From the NCBI RefSeq assembly GCF_027789125.1, contig NZ_JAQFVF010000090.1, forward strand, positions 1 through 34,667: a stretch of 34,667 bases of DNA. Reading direction: 5' to 3'. The notes below the pieces were generated by a model that saw only the letters and a list, made by a program, of their open reading frames with translations, made no database searches and was not told where the DNA came from. The position numbers and the translations under genes were made by a program. Origin of the DNA: Paenibacillus aestuarii. Its GTDB lineage: Bacteria > Bacillota > Bacilli > Paenibacillales > NBRC-103111. Shown here piece after piece: positions 24,023-32,732 of this stretch (positions are counted from its first letter, which is position 1; each line of letters opens with the position of its first letter).

Positions 24023-27000
24023 ATGAGCAAACGGAACAACAATCGGGGCACGCCTCGAAAGTCGCAAGTGCACCGAGTGAACGCGAGTACGAACGAGCTA
24101 GACTGGTTGGATGAAAGCGATACGCCAGCTCCGGCCAAGCGTGCCGAAGAAGAGCCCGCGAAGCCAGCGACGGTGAAAGCCGCTCCTGTAAAAGCCGCGA
24201 TTCCTACCAATACGACCAATGTGTCGAAGGTGTTTAGCAAGCCCAAAAAAACGGACTCGGCAGAAGCGGAGAAGCCTGAAAATGCGAAGCCTGCTGCATC
24301 CAGCCGGCCAACGACACCTGCACCGCCGCTGATTCTTCTGAGCGACCGAAAGGCAGGCTCCAATACGACGGCTGTCGTCTATACGGACGATATCGTCGAG
24401 GAGGCGATCACATCTGAGAAGATCGCGAACCGGGCCGTGGACGAAAGCAAAATTAAGCCGCAAAGCATTGGCACGAAAGTAATCAAAGATTTTGCGATTG
24501 ACCATACCAAACTGGCAGCCGCCAGCGTAACCAGGGATAAGGTGGCCCCTGGGGCGATTCATGATGAGCATTTGGCCCATCAGAGCATTTCAGGCGATAA
24601 GCTCCATGAACACTCCATCTCCGGGACCAAACTGATGGACAATAGCATTACGGCGAGCAAGTTGGCTGATCAAGTCATTGATTCGATTAAGCTTGCAACT
24701 GGATCGATTCTTCCCCATCATTTATCCGAAATGGTTATCTCCACAGAGCTCATCGACGACCAAGCCGTGACCGCGGAAAAAATCCACAGCGGCGCCATTC
24801 AAGCCAAACATTTGTCCAACTATATCATTGATACAGCGAAAATTACGGACGCCACAATTACAACCGATAAGCTGCGGGATCAGGCGGTCACCCATGACAA
24901 GATTGCCGATAATAGCATCAGTTCGGTCCATCTTCAAGAGGAAAGCATTTTGAACCAGCATTTGGCGCCAGGCAGCGTGCAAAGCCATACGATCGCTCCT
25001 TGCCAGATCAACGGCATCCATATCATCGAAAATGCGATTGAATCGCTCCACCTCCAGAGCGAATCCATAACAACGGATAAGCTGATCACGCAGTCGATTA
25101 CGGAAGAGAAACTGGCGAACCAGGCTGTGACAGGCCGCAAGCTGGCCAAGAACGCTGTCTCTTCCTCCCATATCGCGGAATCAGCGATTCAATCTGCGCA
25201 TATCGCCAAAGGGGCGATTACTGGGGAGAATGTAGGAGCCGGTCAAATTGGGACGGAGCATTTGCGCAAGAATGTCATCAATACCCATTTATTGGAAGAC
25301 GAAGCAGTGACCGCAGAGAAGCTGGGAACGTCCAGCATCGGTTCGGACCATATTCAAGAAGAAGCGATTCAAAGCAGCCATTTGGCAGATAAAGCGGTCA
25401 TTGCTTCGAAGATCGCTCCAGCGTCGGTGACGTCTGCGCAGTTGGCTGATGGAAGTATTGAGACGGCGAAGCTTCAGGATGAAAGCGTCACGACCGAGAA
25501 ACTTGCTCCCGGTGCTGTCGGCAGTGCGCATCTGCAGAGCGACTCCATCCATACGGAGCATTTGGCGCAGCGCATTGTAGGCGAGGAGCAAATCAAAGGG
25601 GCGGCGATTCAGCGCGAGCATATCGCTGACGAAGAGATCATTACAAGACACCTGCAGGATCAAGCCGTAACGACAAGCAAGATTGCGGAAGAAGCGGTGA
25701 CTAGCAGCAAGATTGCGCCTTCCACGATCGAGTCCCGGCATTTGCAGGAGGGCATTATCGACGGTTCACACATTCAGCAAGGGGCTATTACTTCTGGGCA
25801 CCTCGGCTTGAATGCGATCAGTCTGGAGATTTTTGCCGATCGTACCTTGGAGGGCGCTAAGCTCGTTGAACAAGCGATAACCGCTGAATTATTGGCAGAC
25901 GGCGCGGTGACAGCCTCCAAGATCGCTTCGGGCTCGATCGAAGCGCAGCATTTGCAAGCAGACGCTGTGCATACAGCGAATCTCGCCGAAGCAGCGGTAA
26001 CGGCATCCAAAATCGCCGATGAAGCGATTACGGAAGGAAAGCTGGCTGATCTGAGCGTAACTGCCAGCAAACTGGCCGATAGGGCTGTGGACAGCGAACA
26101 TATTGTCGATGGAGCGATTACTGCCGCCAAGCTGGCCAACGAAAGCATTCACGGCAGCAAACTCGTCATCGGAGCGATCCACGCCCGCCATTTTGCAGAC
26201 GGCTCTGTCGTAGCAGCAAAATTGGCTCCTAGCAGTGTGGACAGCAGCAAGCTGGTGAACGGCGCTGTGAATAGCGAACATCTCGCTAATGAAGCGGTGA
26301 ATGGCGCGAAGTTGGCGAACGGCAGCGTAAGCCGCAAGAAGCTGGCTGACAGCGCCGTGCATCGCGAGCATCTGGCCGATGGCGCAGTCGGAGGCGCACA
26401 ATTAGCCGCAGGCAGCGTGGATGCCAGCAAGTTGGCTGAAGCGGCTGTGGAGAGCGAGCATCTGGCAGATGGCGCGGTAAGCCGTGCAAAGCTGGCGGAT
26501 GGCAGCGTAGACGCGAGCAAGCTGGCTGAAGCGGCTGTAGAGAGCGGGCATCTGGCAGACGGAGCAGTAAGCCGTTCGAAGCTGGCGGATGGCAGCGTGG
26601 ATGCGAGCAAGCTGATCAGCGGCAGCGTTGGTTTTGATCATCTTGCCGATGGAGCGGTCAGCGGCGAGAAGATCGCTGCAGGCAGTGTGGACGGCAGCAA
26701 ATTAGCAAGCGGAGCTGTGGAGAGCGAGCACATCAGTGATGAGGCCGTGCATGCGGCGAAGCTGGCGCCAAGCAGCGTGGATGGCAGCAAGTTGGCCAGC
26801 GATGCGGTGTTCAGCGAGCATATCACCGACGGCGCTGTGACTGGCAGCAAGCTGGCTGCAGGCAGCGTGGACGCGAGCAAGCTGGCGAGCGGTGCGGTCG
26901 GCGGCGAGCACTTGGCGGACGGCAGTGTCGACAGCGGCAAACTGGCGTATGAAGCGATCCATACGGAGCATTTGGCCAGCGGCATTATTACGGAGGCGAA

Positions 27001-29485
27001 GCTTGCAGACGGCAGCGTCAGTGCCAGCAAGCTGGCGAGCGGAGCGGTTGAAGCCGAGCATCTGGCTGAAGGCGCGGTGAGCGGAAGCAAGATAGCTGCA
27101 GGCAGCGTTGATGCGAGTAAGCTGACAATGAACTCTGTATTTGGCAAGCATCTGGCCGATGGCGCGGTTGGGGCCAGCAAATTGGCAACCGGCAGCGTAG
27201 ACGGCAGCAAGCTGGCCTGGGGCGTGGTGAGCGGCGAACACCTGGTCGATGGCGGCGTGAGCGGGGAGAAATTAGCGGATGGCAGCGTAGATGGCAGTAA
27301 ACTGGCAAGAGGCGCCGTGCAAAGCGAACATCTGGCAGATGGTGCGATCAGTAACAATAAGCTGGCGATGGGCAGCATTGATTATACAAAGCTGGCGTTT
27401 GGCTCCGTGCATGGCGATCATTTGAAGGGCGGCAGTGTAGACGGCAGCAAGCTGGCCTGGGGCGCGGTGAGCGGCGATCATTTGGCCGACGGTGCGGTGA
27501 CTGGAGAGAAGCTGGCCGCTGGAACGGTGAAAGCGAGCCATTTGGCAAGCGGCTCGGTGGAAGGCGAGCACCTGGCCGATAGTTCGGTGAGTGCGGCCAA
27601 ACTGGCTGCAGGCAGTGTGGAAGCGAGCAAGCTGGCTAGCAACTCGGTGTTTAGCAAGCATCTGGCGGACGGCGCTGTGGGCGCATCCAAGCTGGCGGCG
27701 GGCAGCGTGGACGGCAGCAAGCTGGCGTTCGGCGCAGTGAGCGGCGAGCATCTGGCAGACGGCGGCGTCAGCGGAGCGAAGCTGGCCGATGGCAGCGTAG
27801 ATGGCAGCAAGCTGGCGTTGGGCACGGTGAGCGGCGAGCATCTGGCGGATGGCACGATCAGCATCAGCAAGCTTGGGGCCGGCAGTATTACCGGCAATAT
27901 GCTGGCTGCCGGTCAAATCGGCGGGGAGCATCTGCTCGACGGTTCCGTTAGCAGGAGCAAGCTGGCGTTCGGTGCGGTCAGTCGCGAGCATTTGGCCGAC
28001 GATGCTGTCAGCCGGGCGAAGCTGGCCGCAGAGAGCGTTGACGCCAGCAAGCTGACGCGCGGCGCTGTGCATGGCGAGCACCTGGCAGACGGAGCGGTCA
28101 CCAGCGCTAAGCTGGCCGTAGGCAGTATCGATGCCAGCAAGCTGGCCAGCGGCTCTGTGTATGCCGAGCATCTGGAAGACGGCGTGGTGAACGGCTCGAA
28201 GCTGGCGTGGGGTGCGGTAAGCGCTGAACACCTGGCGGACGGCGCGGTGAGCGGCAATAAGCTGGCGCCGGGCAGTGTGGATAGCGCGAAGCTGGTCAAA
28301 GGTGCTGTCAAAGGCGAGCACCTCGCGGATGGCACGATCAGCGGTACGAAGCTGATGGCTGGCAGTGTGGATGCGAGCAAGCTGACGTACAACTCGGTGT
28401 ACGGCGATCATCTCGCAGCAGGGGCTGTGGGCGCAGCGAAGCTGGCGTCAGGCAGTGTGGACGGCAGCAAGCTGGCGTGGGGCTCGGTGAGTGGCGATCA
28501 TCTGACGGACGGTGCGGTGAGCGGCGCCAAGTTGGCTGGCGGCAGTGTAGACGGTAGTAAGCTGACCTCCGGTGCAGTGAGCGGGGAGCATCTGGCGGAC
28601 GGCGCGATCGGTGAAGCGCAATTGGCTGACGGAGCGGTGACGCTGGCGAAGCTGGCGATTCCTGAGCTTCCAAGCGACATGCTGCCGATTGGCGGGGTCA
28701 CTAGCGGTCACCTGGCCGACGGCGCGGTCACGGGCACCAAGCTGGCTTCCGGTTCGGTAGGCCGGCAGCATCTGACAGACGGCGCTGTAACAGGAGCCAA
28801 CTTGGCGGACGGCAGCGTCGATTACAGCAAGCTGGCCGCCGGCAGTGTGTACAGCGCGCATATTGTGGACGGCAGCATTGACCGTGCGAAGCTGGCGGAA
28901 GATGCCGTCGGCAGTGAGCATATTGCAGACGGAGCCGTAACGGGCAGCAAGCTGGCCGCCGGCAGTGTGTACAGCGCGCATATTGTGGACGGCAGCATTG
29001 ACGGCGTGAAGCTTGCCTCTGGCGCGGTGAGTGGCGATCATCTGCTTGACGGAGCAGTGACCGGCAGCAAGCTGGCCATCGGCAGCATCGACGGCAGCAA
29101 ACTGGCGATCGGCTCGGTATACGGCGAGCATCTCGCTGTAGGATCGCTAAGCGGCTCGAAGCTCAATGACGGCAGCGTTGATGAGAGCAAGCTAGCGTTC
29201 CGGGCGGTGCAGGTTCCTGCTTCGAAGTGGAGTACCATCCAACAGTTCGGGCTCGTTTCGTATGATTTCAAGCTACAGGATGAAAGCGTGGATGTGCAGG
29301 TTTATTTTGACGAAGCCTTTGCCGATTTGAACTATGTCCTAATTGCAACAACGAATCATACGGCCTGTTATGCAGTTATCAAACAAAAGTTTACGAACTA
29401 TGCCGTGCTATCGGTAGTTCGTACGAGATTCTCGGCCGAAATTTATGGCATCATCAACTGGATCGCCATGGGAGCCAAAGCTTAA
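24023..29485 (+). CDS. Giant decapeptide-repeat protein with WIAG-type C-terminal tail, probable spore-surface fibre
   Basis: A 1820-residue protein. Residues 1-120 are polar and Lys/Ala/Pro-rich, without a signal peptide. From about residue 124 to 1727 it consists of about 160 ten-residue repeats of the form (K/H)-(L/I)-A-x-x-(A/S)-(V/I)-x-x-x, commonly LADGAVSGEH and LASGSVDGSK. Lys/His positions fall at residues 133, 143 and so on to 1723 with no insertion or deletion, and E-H and S-K decads often alternate, giving a 20-residue rhythm. Residues 1729-1820 form a non-repetitive domain ending NWIAMGAKA, matching the WIAG-tail domain that I recall from Paenibacillus proteins. A leaderless Ser- and Gly-rich fibre beside coat-type glycosyltransferase genes suggests assembly on the spore by the mother cell. 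The fold (possibly a beta-solenoid) and function are inferences. GGAGAGGAG precedes the ATG. Confidence 0.88.
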   Translation: MSKRNNNRGTPRKSQVHRVNASTNELDWLDESDTPAPAKRAEEEPAKPATVKAAPVKAAIPTNTTNVSKVFSKPKKTDSAEAEKPENAKPAASSRPTTPAPPLILLSDRKAGSNTTAVVYTDDIVEEAITSEKIANRAVDESKIKPQSIGTKVIKDFAIDHTKLAAASVTRDKVAPGAIHDEHLAHQSISGDKLHEHSISGTKLMDNSITASKLADQVIDSIKLATGSILPHHLSEMVISTELIDDQAVTAEKIHSGAIQAKHLSNYIIDTAKITDATITTDKLRDQAVTHDKIADNSISSVHLQEESILNQHLAPGSVQSHTIAPCQINGIHIIENAIESLHLQSESITTDKLITQSITEEKLANQAVTGRKLAKNAVSSSHIAESAIQSAHIAKGAITGENVGAGQIGTEHLRKNVINTHLLEDEAVTAEKLGTSSIGSDHIQEEAIQSSHLADKAVIASKIAPASVTSAQLADGSIETAKLQDESVTTEKLAPGAVGSAHLQSDSIHTEHLAQRIVGEEQIKGAAIQREHIADEEIITRHLQDQAVTTSKIAEEAVTSSKIAPSTIESRHLQEGIIDGSHIQQGAITSGHLGLNAISLEIFADRTLEGAKLVEQAITAELLADGAVTASKIASGSIEAQHLQADAVHTANLAEAAVTASKIADEAITEGKLADLSVTASKLADRAVDSEHIVDGAITAAKLANESIHGSKLVIGAIHARHFADGSVVAAKLAPSSVDSSKLVNGAVNSEHLANEAVNGAKLANGSVSRKKLADSAVHREHLADGAVGGAQLAAGSVDASKLAEAAVESEHLADGAVSRAKLADGSVDASKLAEAAVESGHLADGAVSRSKLADGSVDASKLISGSVGFDHLADGAVSGEKIAAGSVDGSKLASGAVESEHISDEAVHAAKLAPSSVDGSKLASDAVFSEHITDGAVTGSKLAAGSVDASKLASGAVGGEHLADGSVDSGKLAYEAIHTEHLASGIITEAKLADGSVSASKLASGAVEAEHLAEGAVSGSKIAAGSVDASKLTMNSVFGKHLADGAVGASKLATGSVDGSKLAWGVVSGEHLVDGGVSGEKLADGSVDGSKLARGAVQSEHLADGAISNNKLAMGSIDYTKLAFGSVHGDHLKGGSVDGSKLAWGAVSGDHLADGAVTGEKLAAGTVKASHLASGSVEGEHLADSSVSAAKLAAGSVEASKLASNSVFSKHLADGAVGASKLAAGSVDGSKLAFGAVSGEHLADGGVSGAKLADGSVDGSKLALGTVSGEHLADGTISISKLGAGSITGNMLAAGQIGGEHLLDGSVSRSKLAFGAVSREHLADDAVSRAKLAAESVDASKLTRGAVHGEHLADGAVTSAKLAVGSIDASKLASGSVYAEHLEDGVVNGSKLAWGAVSAEHLADGAVSGNKLAPGSVDSAKLVKGAVKGEHLADGTISGTKLMAGSVDASKLTYNSVYGDHLAAGAVGAAKLASGSVDGSKLAWGSVSGDHLTDGAVSGAKLAGGSVDGSKLTSGAVSGEHLADGAIGEAQLADGAVTLAKLAIPELPSDMLPIGGVTSGHLADGAVTGTKLASGSVGRQHLTDGAVTGANLADGSVDYSKLAAGSVYSAHIVDGSIDRAKLAEDAVGSEHIADGAVTGSKLAAGSVYSAHIVDGSIDGVKLASGAVSGDHLLDGAVTGSKLAIGSIDGSKLAIGSVYGEHLAVGSLSGSKLNDGSVDESKLAFRAVQVPASKWSTIQQFGLVSYDFKLQDESVDVQVYFDEAFADLNYVLIATTNHTACYAVIKQKFTNYAVLSVVRTRFSAEIYGIINWIAMGAKA
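24419..29191 (+). repeat. In-frame 30-bp tandem array of about 160 units coding the decapeptide repeats
   Basis: The conserved AAG/CAT codon recurs every 30 bases from 24419 to 29189 with no shift in phase. The first third (to about 26150) is diverged, with many Ile, Thr and Gln codons. The rest is strongly homogenised with repeated AGCAAGCTGGC and GAGCATCTGGC. Longer duplications are visible: a stretch of more than 55 bases around 28826-28882 recurs almost identically 120 bases later, and AACTC(T/G)GT(A/G)T blocks recur at 27131, 27641 and 28391. Confidence 0.95.
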
Positions 29486-29498
29486 GTCATATGCCCTG

Positions 29499-29534
29499 GC
29501 AGGATCGGAGCACCCGCTGTGATCCTGCTTTTTT
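29499..29534 (+). terminator. Terminator of the WIAG-tail protein gene
   Basis: GCAGGATC (29499-29506) pairs with GATCCTGC (29521-29528) and is followed by TTTTTT. It starts 14 bases after the stop codon, so the guanylyltransferase gene needs its own promoter. Confidence 0.85.
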
Positions 29535-29656
29535 CGTTCGGTCCGAGGGACGAGTAACCAATTTTCATGCTGGCGGTTATTCGTCCATGTTTCAGTCAGG
29601 GGGGGAGCATAGAATGGAAAAGTAAGCTTTGGTGCTGCAAAGGAGATGAGTTTTTA

Positions 29657-30685
29657 ATGAAAGTCGTCATTATGGCCGGGGGTAAAGGATTGCGATTCTG
29701 GCCAAGAAGCGTCGAAGCGATGCCGAAACAATTCCTGACGCTGACCTCGCATGAAAGCATGCTCCAGCAAACCTATGATAGATTTCGCAAGCATATGGAC
29801 GTTTCGGACATTTATGTCGTTACAGGCTCATCCTACGTTTCCTTAGTTCACGAGCAGCTGCCATCGCTGCGTCCTGAGCGTTTGATTGTCGAGCCTGAGC
29901 AGAGGGATACAGGGCCGAGCCTGGGGTTAACGGCGCGTTTTTTCTTGCAGCAGCAGCTTGACGATGTGCTGGTCACGACCCCTTCGGATCAATATATTCC
30001 TGACGATCAAGCATTAATGGCGGCACTGCTGGAAGCGGAGCAAATCGCCGGCCAGGGCGAATCCATCGTCACCCTGGGGATCGTACCCACGCGTCCGGAA
30101 ACGGGATACGGGTATATCCAAGCTGCCTCTGATCCGGCGTTGGGCCGAGCCAAGCGGGTCTTGAAATTTGTCGAGAAGCCGAGCGAGCAGCGGGCCAAGG
30201 AACTCATCATGGAAAAAGATATGTATTGGAACAGCGGAATCTTTATCTGGAAGCCTTCAACCATCGACAAAAATATGAAAAGATTTCAGCCTGATATGTG
30301 GAGCAAGCTCTGGTCCGTAGATGCGTCTTTCACTGAAGTCTACGCCGCTCTTCCCAAAATATCGATCGACTATGCGATTCTGGAAAGAGCGAAATCGGTC
30401 TATACGATCCCCGTTCATTTTATCTGGGACGATGTTGGTTCCTGGACTTCCCTGGAAAGAATCTACCCCAAGGATGAATATGGTAATCTTGCGCTTGGCA
30501 AGGTGTACGTGCTGGAGACAAGTAATTCCATTATTTATACGGATGTTCAAAAAGTAATTGCGATTGGCGTCGAAGACTTGATTATCGTTTCGACGAAGGA
30601 CGGGTTGCTCGTATGCCGCAAAGCGGATGAGCAAAAAATTAAAATGGCCGTTAACTTGATGGAGTCGGATCCTCCTTCCAGCTAA
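29657..30685 (+). CDS. manC: Mannose-1-phosphate guanylyltransferase
   Basis: A 342-residue nucleotidyltransferase that makes GDP-mannose from mannose-1-phosphate and GTP. The N-terminal VVIMAGGKGLRFWPRS is the nucleotide-binding loop, followed by PKQFLTL. The mid-protein features VEPEQRDTGPSLGLTARFF, TGYGYIQ, FVEKPSEQRAKE and WNSGIFIWK are all typical. It lacks the C-terminal isomerase domain of bifunctional ManC/AlgA proteins. The frame is open from 29567, but the ATG at 29657 begins the conserved domain and has AAAGGAGATG in front. It supplies the substrate for gmd and fcl, which lie on the opposite strand immediately beyond. Its own terminator begins inside the last codons. Confidence 0.92.
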   Translation: MKVVIMAGGKGLRFWPRSVEAMPKQFLTLTSHESMLQQTYDRFRKHMDVSDIYVVTGSSYVSLVHEQLPSLRPERLIVEPEQRDTGPSLGLTARFFLQQQLDDVLVTTPSDQYIPDDQALMAALLEAEQIAGQGESIVTLGIVPTRPETGYGYIQAASDPALGRAKRVLKFVEKPSEQRAKELIMEKDMYWNSGIFIWKPSTIDKNMKRFQPDMWSKLWSVDASFTEVYAALPKISIDYAILERAKSVYTIPVHFIWDDVGSWTSLERIYPKDEYGNLALGKVYVLETSNSIIYTDVQKVIAIGVEDLIIVSTKDGLLVCRKADEQKIKMAVNLMESDPPSS

Positions 30686-30697
30686 CGGCTTTTTTTT
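30647..30697 (+). terminator. Terminator overlapping the end of manC
   Basis: GCCGTTA (30647-30653) pairs with TAACGGC (30683-30689), with an inner GGAG/CTCC stem, and is followed by eight T. The right arm contains the TAA stop of manC, and the T run touches the stop codon of the convergent fcl gene. Confidence 0.8.
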
Positions 30698-31634
30698 ATG
30701 AGCGTGTTGTTTTAAACCAGTCATAGGTTTGTTTGATGCCATCATCAAGCGAAGTTGTGGCCTTCCAGCCCAGGCTATGCAGTTTGCTGACGTCCAGCAG
30801 CTTTCGTGGGGTGCCGTCAGGTTTGGAGCGATCAAACCGCAGTTCGCCTGCAAACCCCACAATCCCTTTCAGCTTTAGCGCTAACTCGTGAATCGACAAG
30901 TCTGTGCCCGTGCCGATATTGATCCAAGTGCCAATTTCACGGTGATCATAATGCTGAAGCAAGTAAATACAAGCGTCGGCCAGATCATCGACGAATAAAA
31001 ACTCTCTTCTTGGCGTACCGCTTCCCCAAACCTCCACATACTCATCGCCTCTTAGCTTGGCTTCGTGGAACTTGCGCAGGAGAGCGGGGAGTACATGGGC
31101 ATGTGTTGGATCGAAGCGGTCGAAGGGACCGTAGAGGTTGGTCGGCATGACGCAGAGAAAGTTGGTTCCGTACTGCTTGTTATAAGCCTCACACATCTTG
31201 ATGCCGCTGATTTTGGCGATGGCATAAGGTTCGTTTGTCAGCTCTAGCGCTCCAGTCAGCAGATGCTGTTCTTTGATCGGTTGCGGAGCGTATTTAGGAT
31301 AAATGCATGAGCTGCCTAAGAAGAGAAGTTTCTTCACCTGATACCGGTAAGAAGCCTCGATGACGTTCGATTGAATCATTAGATTCTGGTAAATATAATC
31401 GGCTGGCTGCAGCATATTGGAGAGAATGCCCCCGACCTTGGCGGCGGCGAGAACGACATAGTCCGGCTGCTCGGCAGCAAAAAAGTCCACGACGGTCTGC
31501 TTCTCCAGCAGGTTCAGCTGCTTACTGGACGGCGTGAGTAAATGCGTATAACCGAGCGCCTGCAGCTTCCTGACGATGGCTGACCCGGCCAAACCGTTGG
31601 CGCCGGCAACAAAGATGGTATCCTGTTTAAGCAA
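30696..31634 (-). CDS. fcl: GDP-L-fucose synthase
   Basis: A 312-residue short-chain dehydrogenase/epimerase that converts GDP-4-keto-6-deoxymannose to GDP-L-fucose with NADPH. GANGLAG (11-17) is the nucleotide-binding glycine motif. The catalytic triad is visible as Ser108/109 in FLGSSCIYPK, Tyr137 and Lys141 in EPYAIAK. AAAKVGGI and PTNLYGP(F/N)D-type sequence, with WGSGTPRREFLFVDDLADA, are family hallmarks. Its start overlaps the end of gmd by eight bases, so translation is coupled. It is the last gene of the minus-strand operon. Confidence 0.95.
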   Translation of the reverse strand: MLKQDTIFVAGANGLAGSAIVRKLQALGYTHLLTPSSKQLNLLEKQTVVDFFAAEQPDYVVLAAAKVGGILSNMLQPADYIYQNLMIQSNVIEASYRYQVKKLLFLGSSCIYPKYAPQPIKEQHLLTGALELTNEPYAIAKISGIKMCEAYNKQYGTNFLCVMPTNLYGPFDRFDPTHAHVLPALLRKFHEAKLRGDEYVEVWGSGTPRREFLFVDDLADACIYLLQHYDHREIGTWINIGTGTDLSIHELALKLKGIVGFAGELRFDRSKPDGTPRKLLDVSKLHSLGWKATTSLDDGIKQTYDWFKTTRS

Positions 31635-32667
31635 GAATGTTCCCCCATTCTTCCTGCATCATGAGATGCACCAACTGTTCAAAAGTGACGGTAGGCTTCC
31701 AGCCCAGTTTCGCTATAGCTTTGCTAGCATCTCCCTGCAGAAGGTCGACCTCCGTCGGCCGGAAGTAGCGGGGATGGATCTCAACCAAGACTTTGCCATT
31801 GCTTTGGTCGATTCCGGTTTCCTGCAAACCGCTGCCCTCCCAGCCAATGGAGATTCCTGCTTGAGCGAAGGCGAGCTCGACGAATTCTCTCACGGAATGG
31901 GTCTCTCCGGTAGCGATGACGTAATCCTCAGCTGTTTCTTGCTGCAGCATCAGCCACATGGCTTCTACGTAATCTTTAGCATATCCCCAATCCCGTTTGG
32001 CGTCCAAATTGCCGAGCAGAAGCTTCGGCTGCAGCCCCAGCTTGATGCGGACAACGGATTGGGTAATTTTTCTTGTCACAAAAGTCTCTCCCCGAAGCGG
32101 GGATTCATGATTAAAGAGAATGCCGTTGCAGGCAAACATCTGGTAGGCTTCCCGATAGTTGACCGTAATCCAATACGCATATAGCTTTGCTGCGGCATAA
32201 GGGCTTCGGGGATAGAAGGGAGTCCGCTCCGTCTGCGGCGTTTCATGCACTTGGCCGTATAGTTCGCTTGTGGATGCCTGGTAGAATTTAGTTTTCCTTT
32301 CCAGGCCGAGAATACGAATCGCTTCCAGCAGGCGCAGTGTGCCCAGCGCATCGGAGTTGGCGGTATATTCCGGCGTTTCAAAAGAAACCTTGACATGGCT
32401 TTGGGCTGCGAGATTATAGATTTCATCTGGCTGCACATGTTGAATAATGCGAATTAAATTGGTCGCATCGGTGAGATCGCCGTAATGCAGGAGCAGCGGA
32501 TGGTCGAAAGGTTGAACCGGTTCTTCCAACAAATGATCGATGCGGCGCGTGTTGATAAGCGAAGTACGCCGTTTGATACCATGGACCTCGTAGCCCTTGG
32601 CCAGAAGCAGCTGAGCGAGATAAGCTCCGTCTTGTCCAGTGACTCCAGTGATGAGTGCTTTTTTCAT
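31627..32667 (-). CDS. gmd: GDP-mannose 4,6-dehydratase
   Basis: A 346-residue NADP-dependent dehydratase that converts GDP-mannose to GDP-4-keto-6-deoxy-D-mannose. ITGVTGQDGAYLAQLLL is the Rossmann loop. HYGDLTDATNL, NLAAQSHVKVSFE, and the active-site set in ASTSELYG (Glu135) with Tyr157 and Lys161 in SPYAAAK are all intact. NHESPLRGETFVTRKIT and GNLDAKRDWGYAKDYVEAMW are specific to this enzyme. GGAGGGAAGTC precedes the ATG. It follows the fucosyltransferase-like gene on the same strand and is coupled to fcl. Together with manC it completes the route from mannose-1-phosphate to GDP-L-fucose. Confidence 0.96.
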   Translation of the reverse strand: MKKALITGVTGQDGAYLAQLLLAKGYEVHGIKRRTSLINTRRIDHLLEEPVQPFDHPLLLHYGDLTDATNLIRIIQHVQPDEIYNLAAQSHVKVSFETPEYTANSDALGTLRLLEAIRILGLERKTKFYQASTSELYGQVHETPQTERTPFYPRSPYAAAKLYAYWITVNYREAYQMFACNGILFNHESPLRGETFVTRKITQSVVRIKLGLQPKLLLGNLDAKRDWGYAKDYVEAMWLMLQQETAEDYVIATGETHSVREFVELAFAQAGISIGWEGSGLQETGIDQSNGKVLVEIHPRYFRPTEVDLLQGDASKAIAKLGWKPTVTFEQLVHLMMQEEWGNILA

Positions 32668-32732
32668 GACTTCCCTCCGTTGTGATCTGCCTTAAGAATC
32701 GGCTTGCTATCCCATGGATCATAGGGGATCAT
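32664..32732 (-). CDS. Possible 22-codon linking frame between the fucosyltransferase-like gene and gmd
   Basis: The stop of the fucosyltransferase-like gene overlaps an ATG (ATGA). The frame from it encodes 22 residues (PYDPWDSKPILKADHNGGKS at its end) and stops in TGA overlapping the gmd start, again ATGA. It may be the frameshifted tail of the upstream gene or a coupling peptide. The frame has no ribosome site of its own and could be accidental. Confidence 0.25.
   Translation of the reverse strand: MIPYDPWDSKPILKADHNGGKS

Noticed and set aside
26149..28673. Long antisense open frames across the decapeptide array, up to 379 codons
   Set aside because: A 30-base repeat without a stop in one unit gives stop-free frames in several readings. 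The sense frame alone has a ribosome site, a non-repetitive tail and a known terminal motif.
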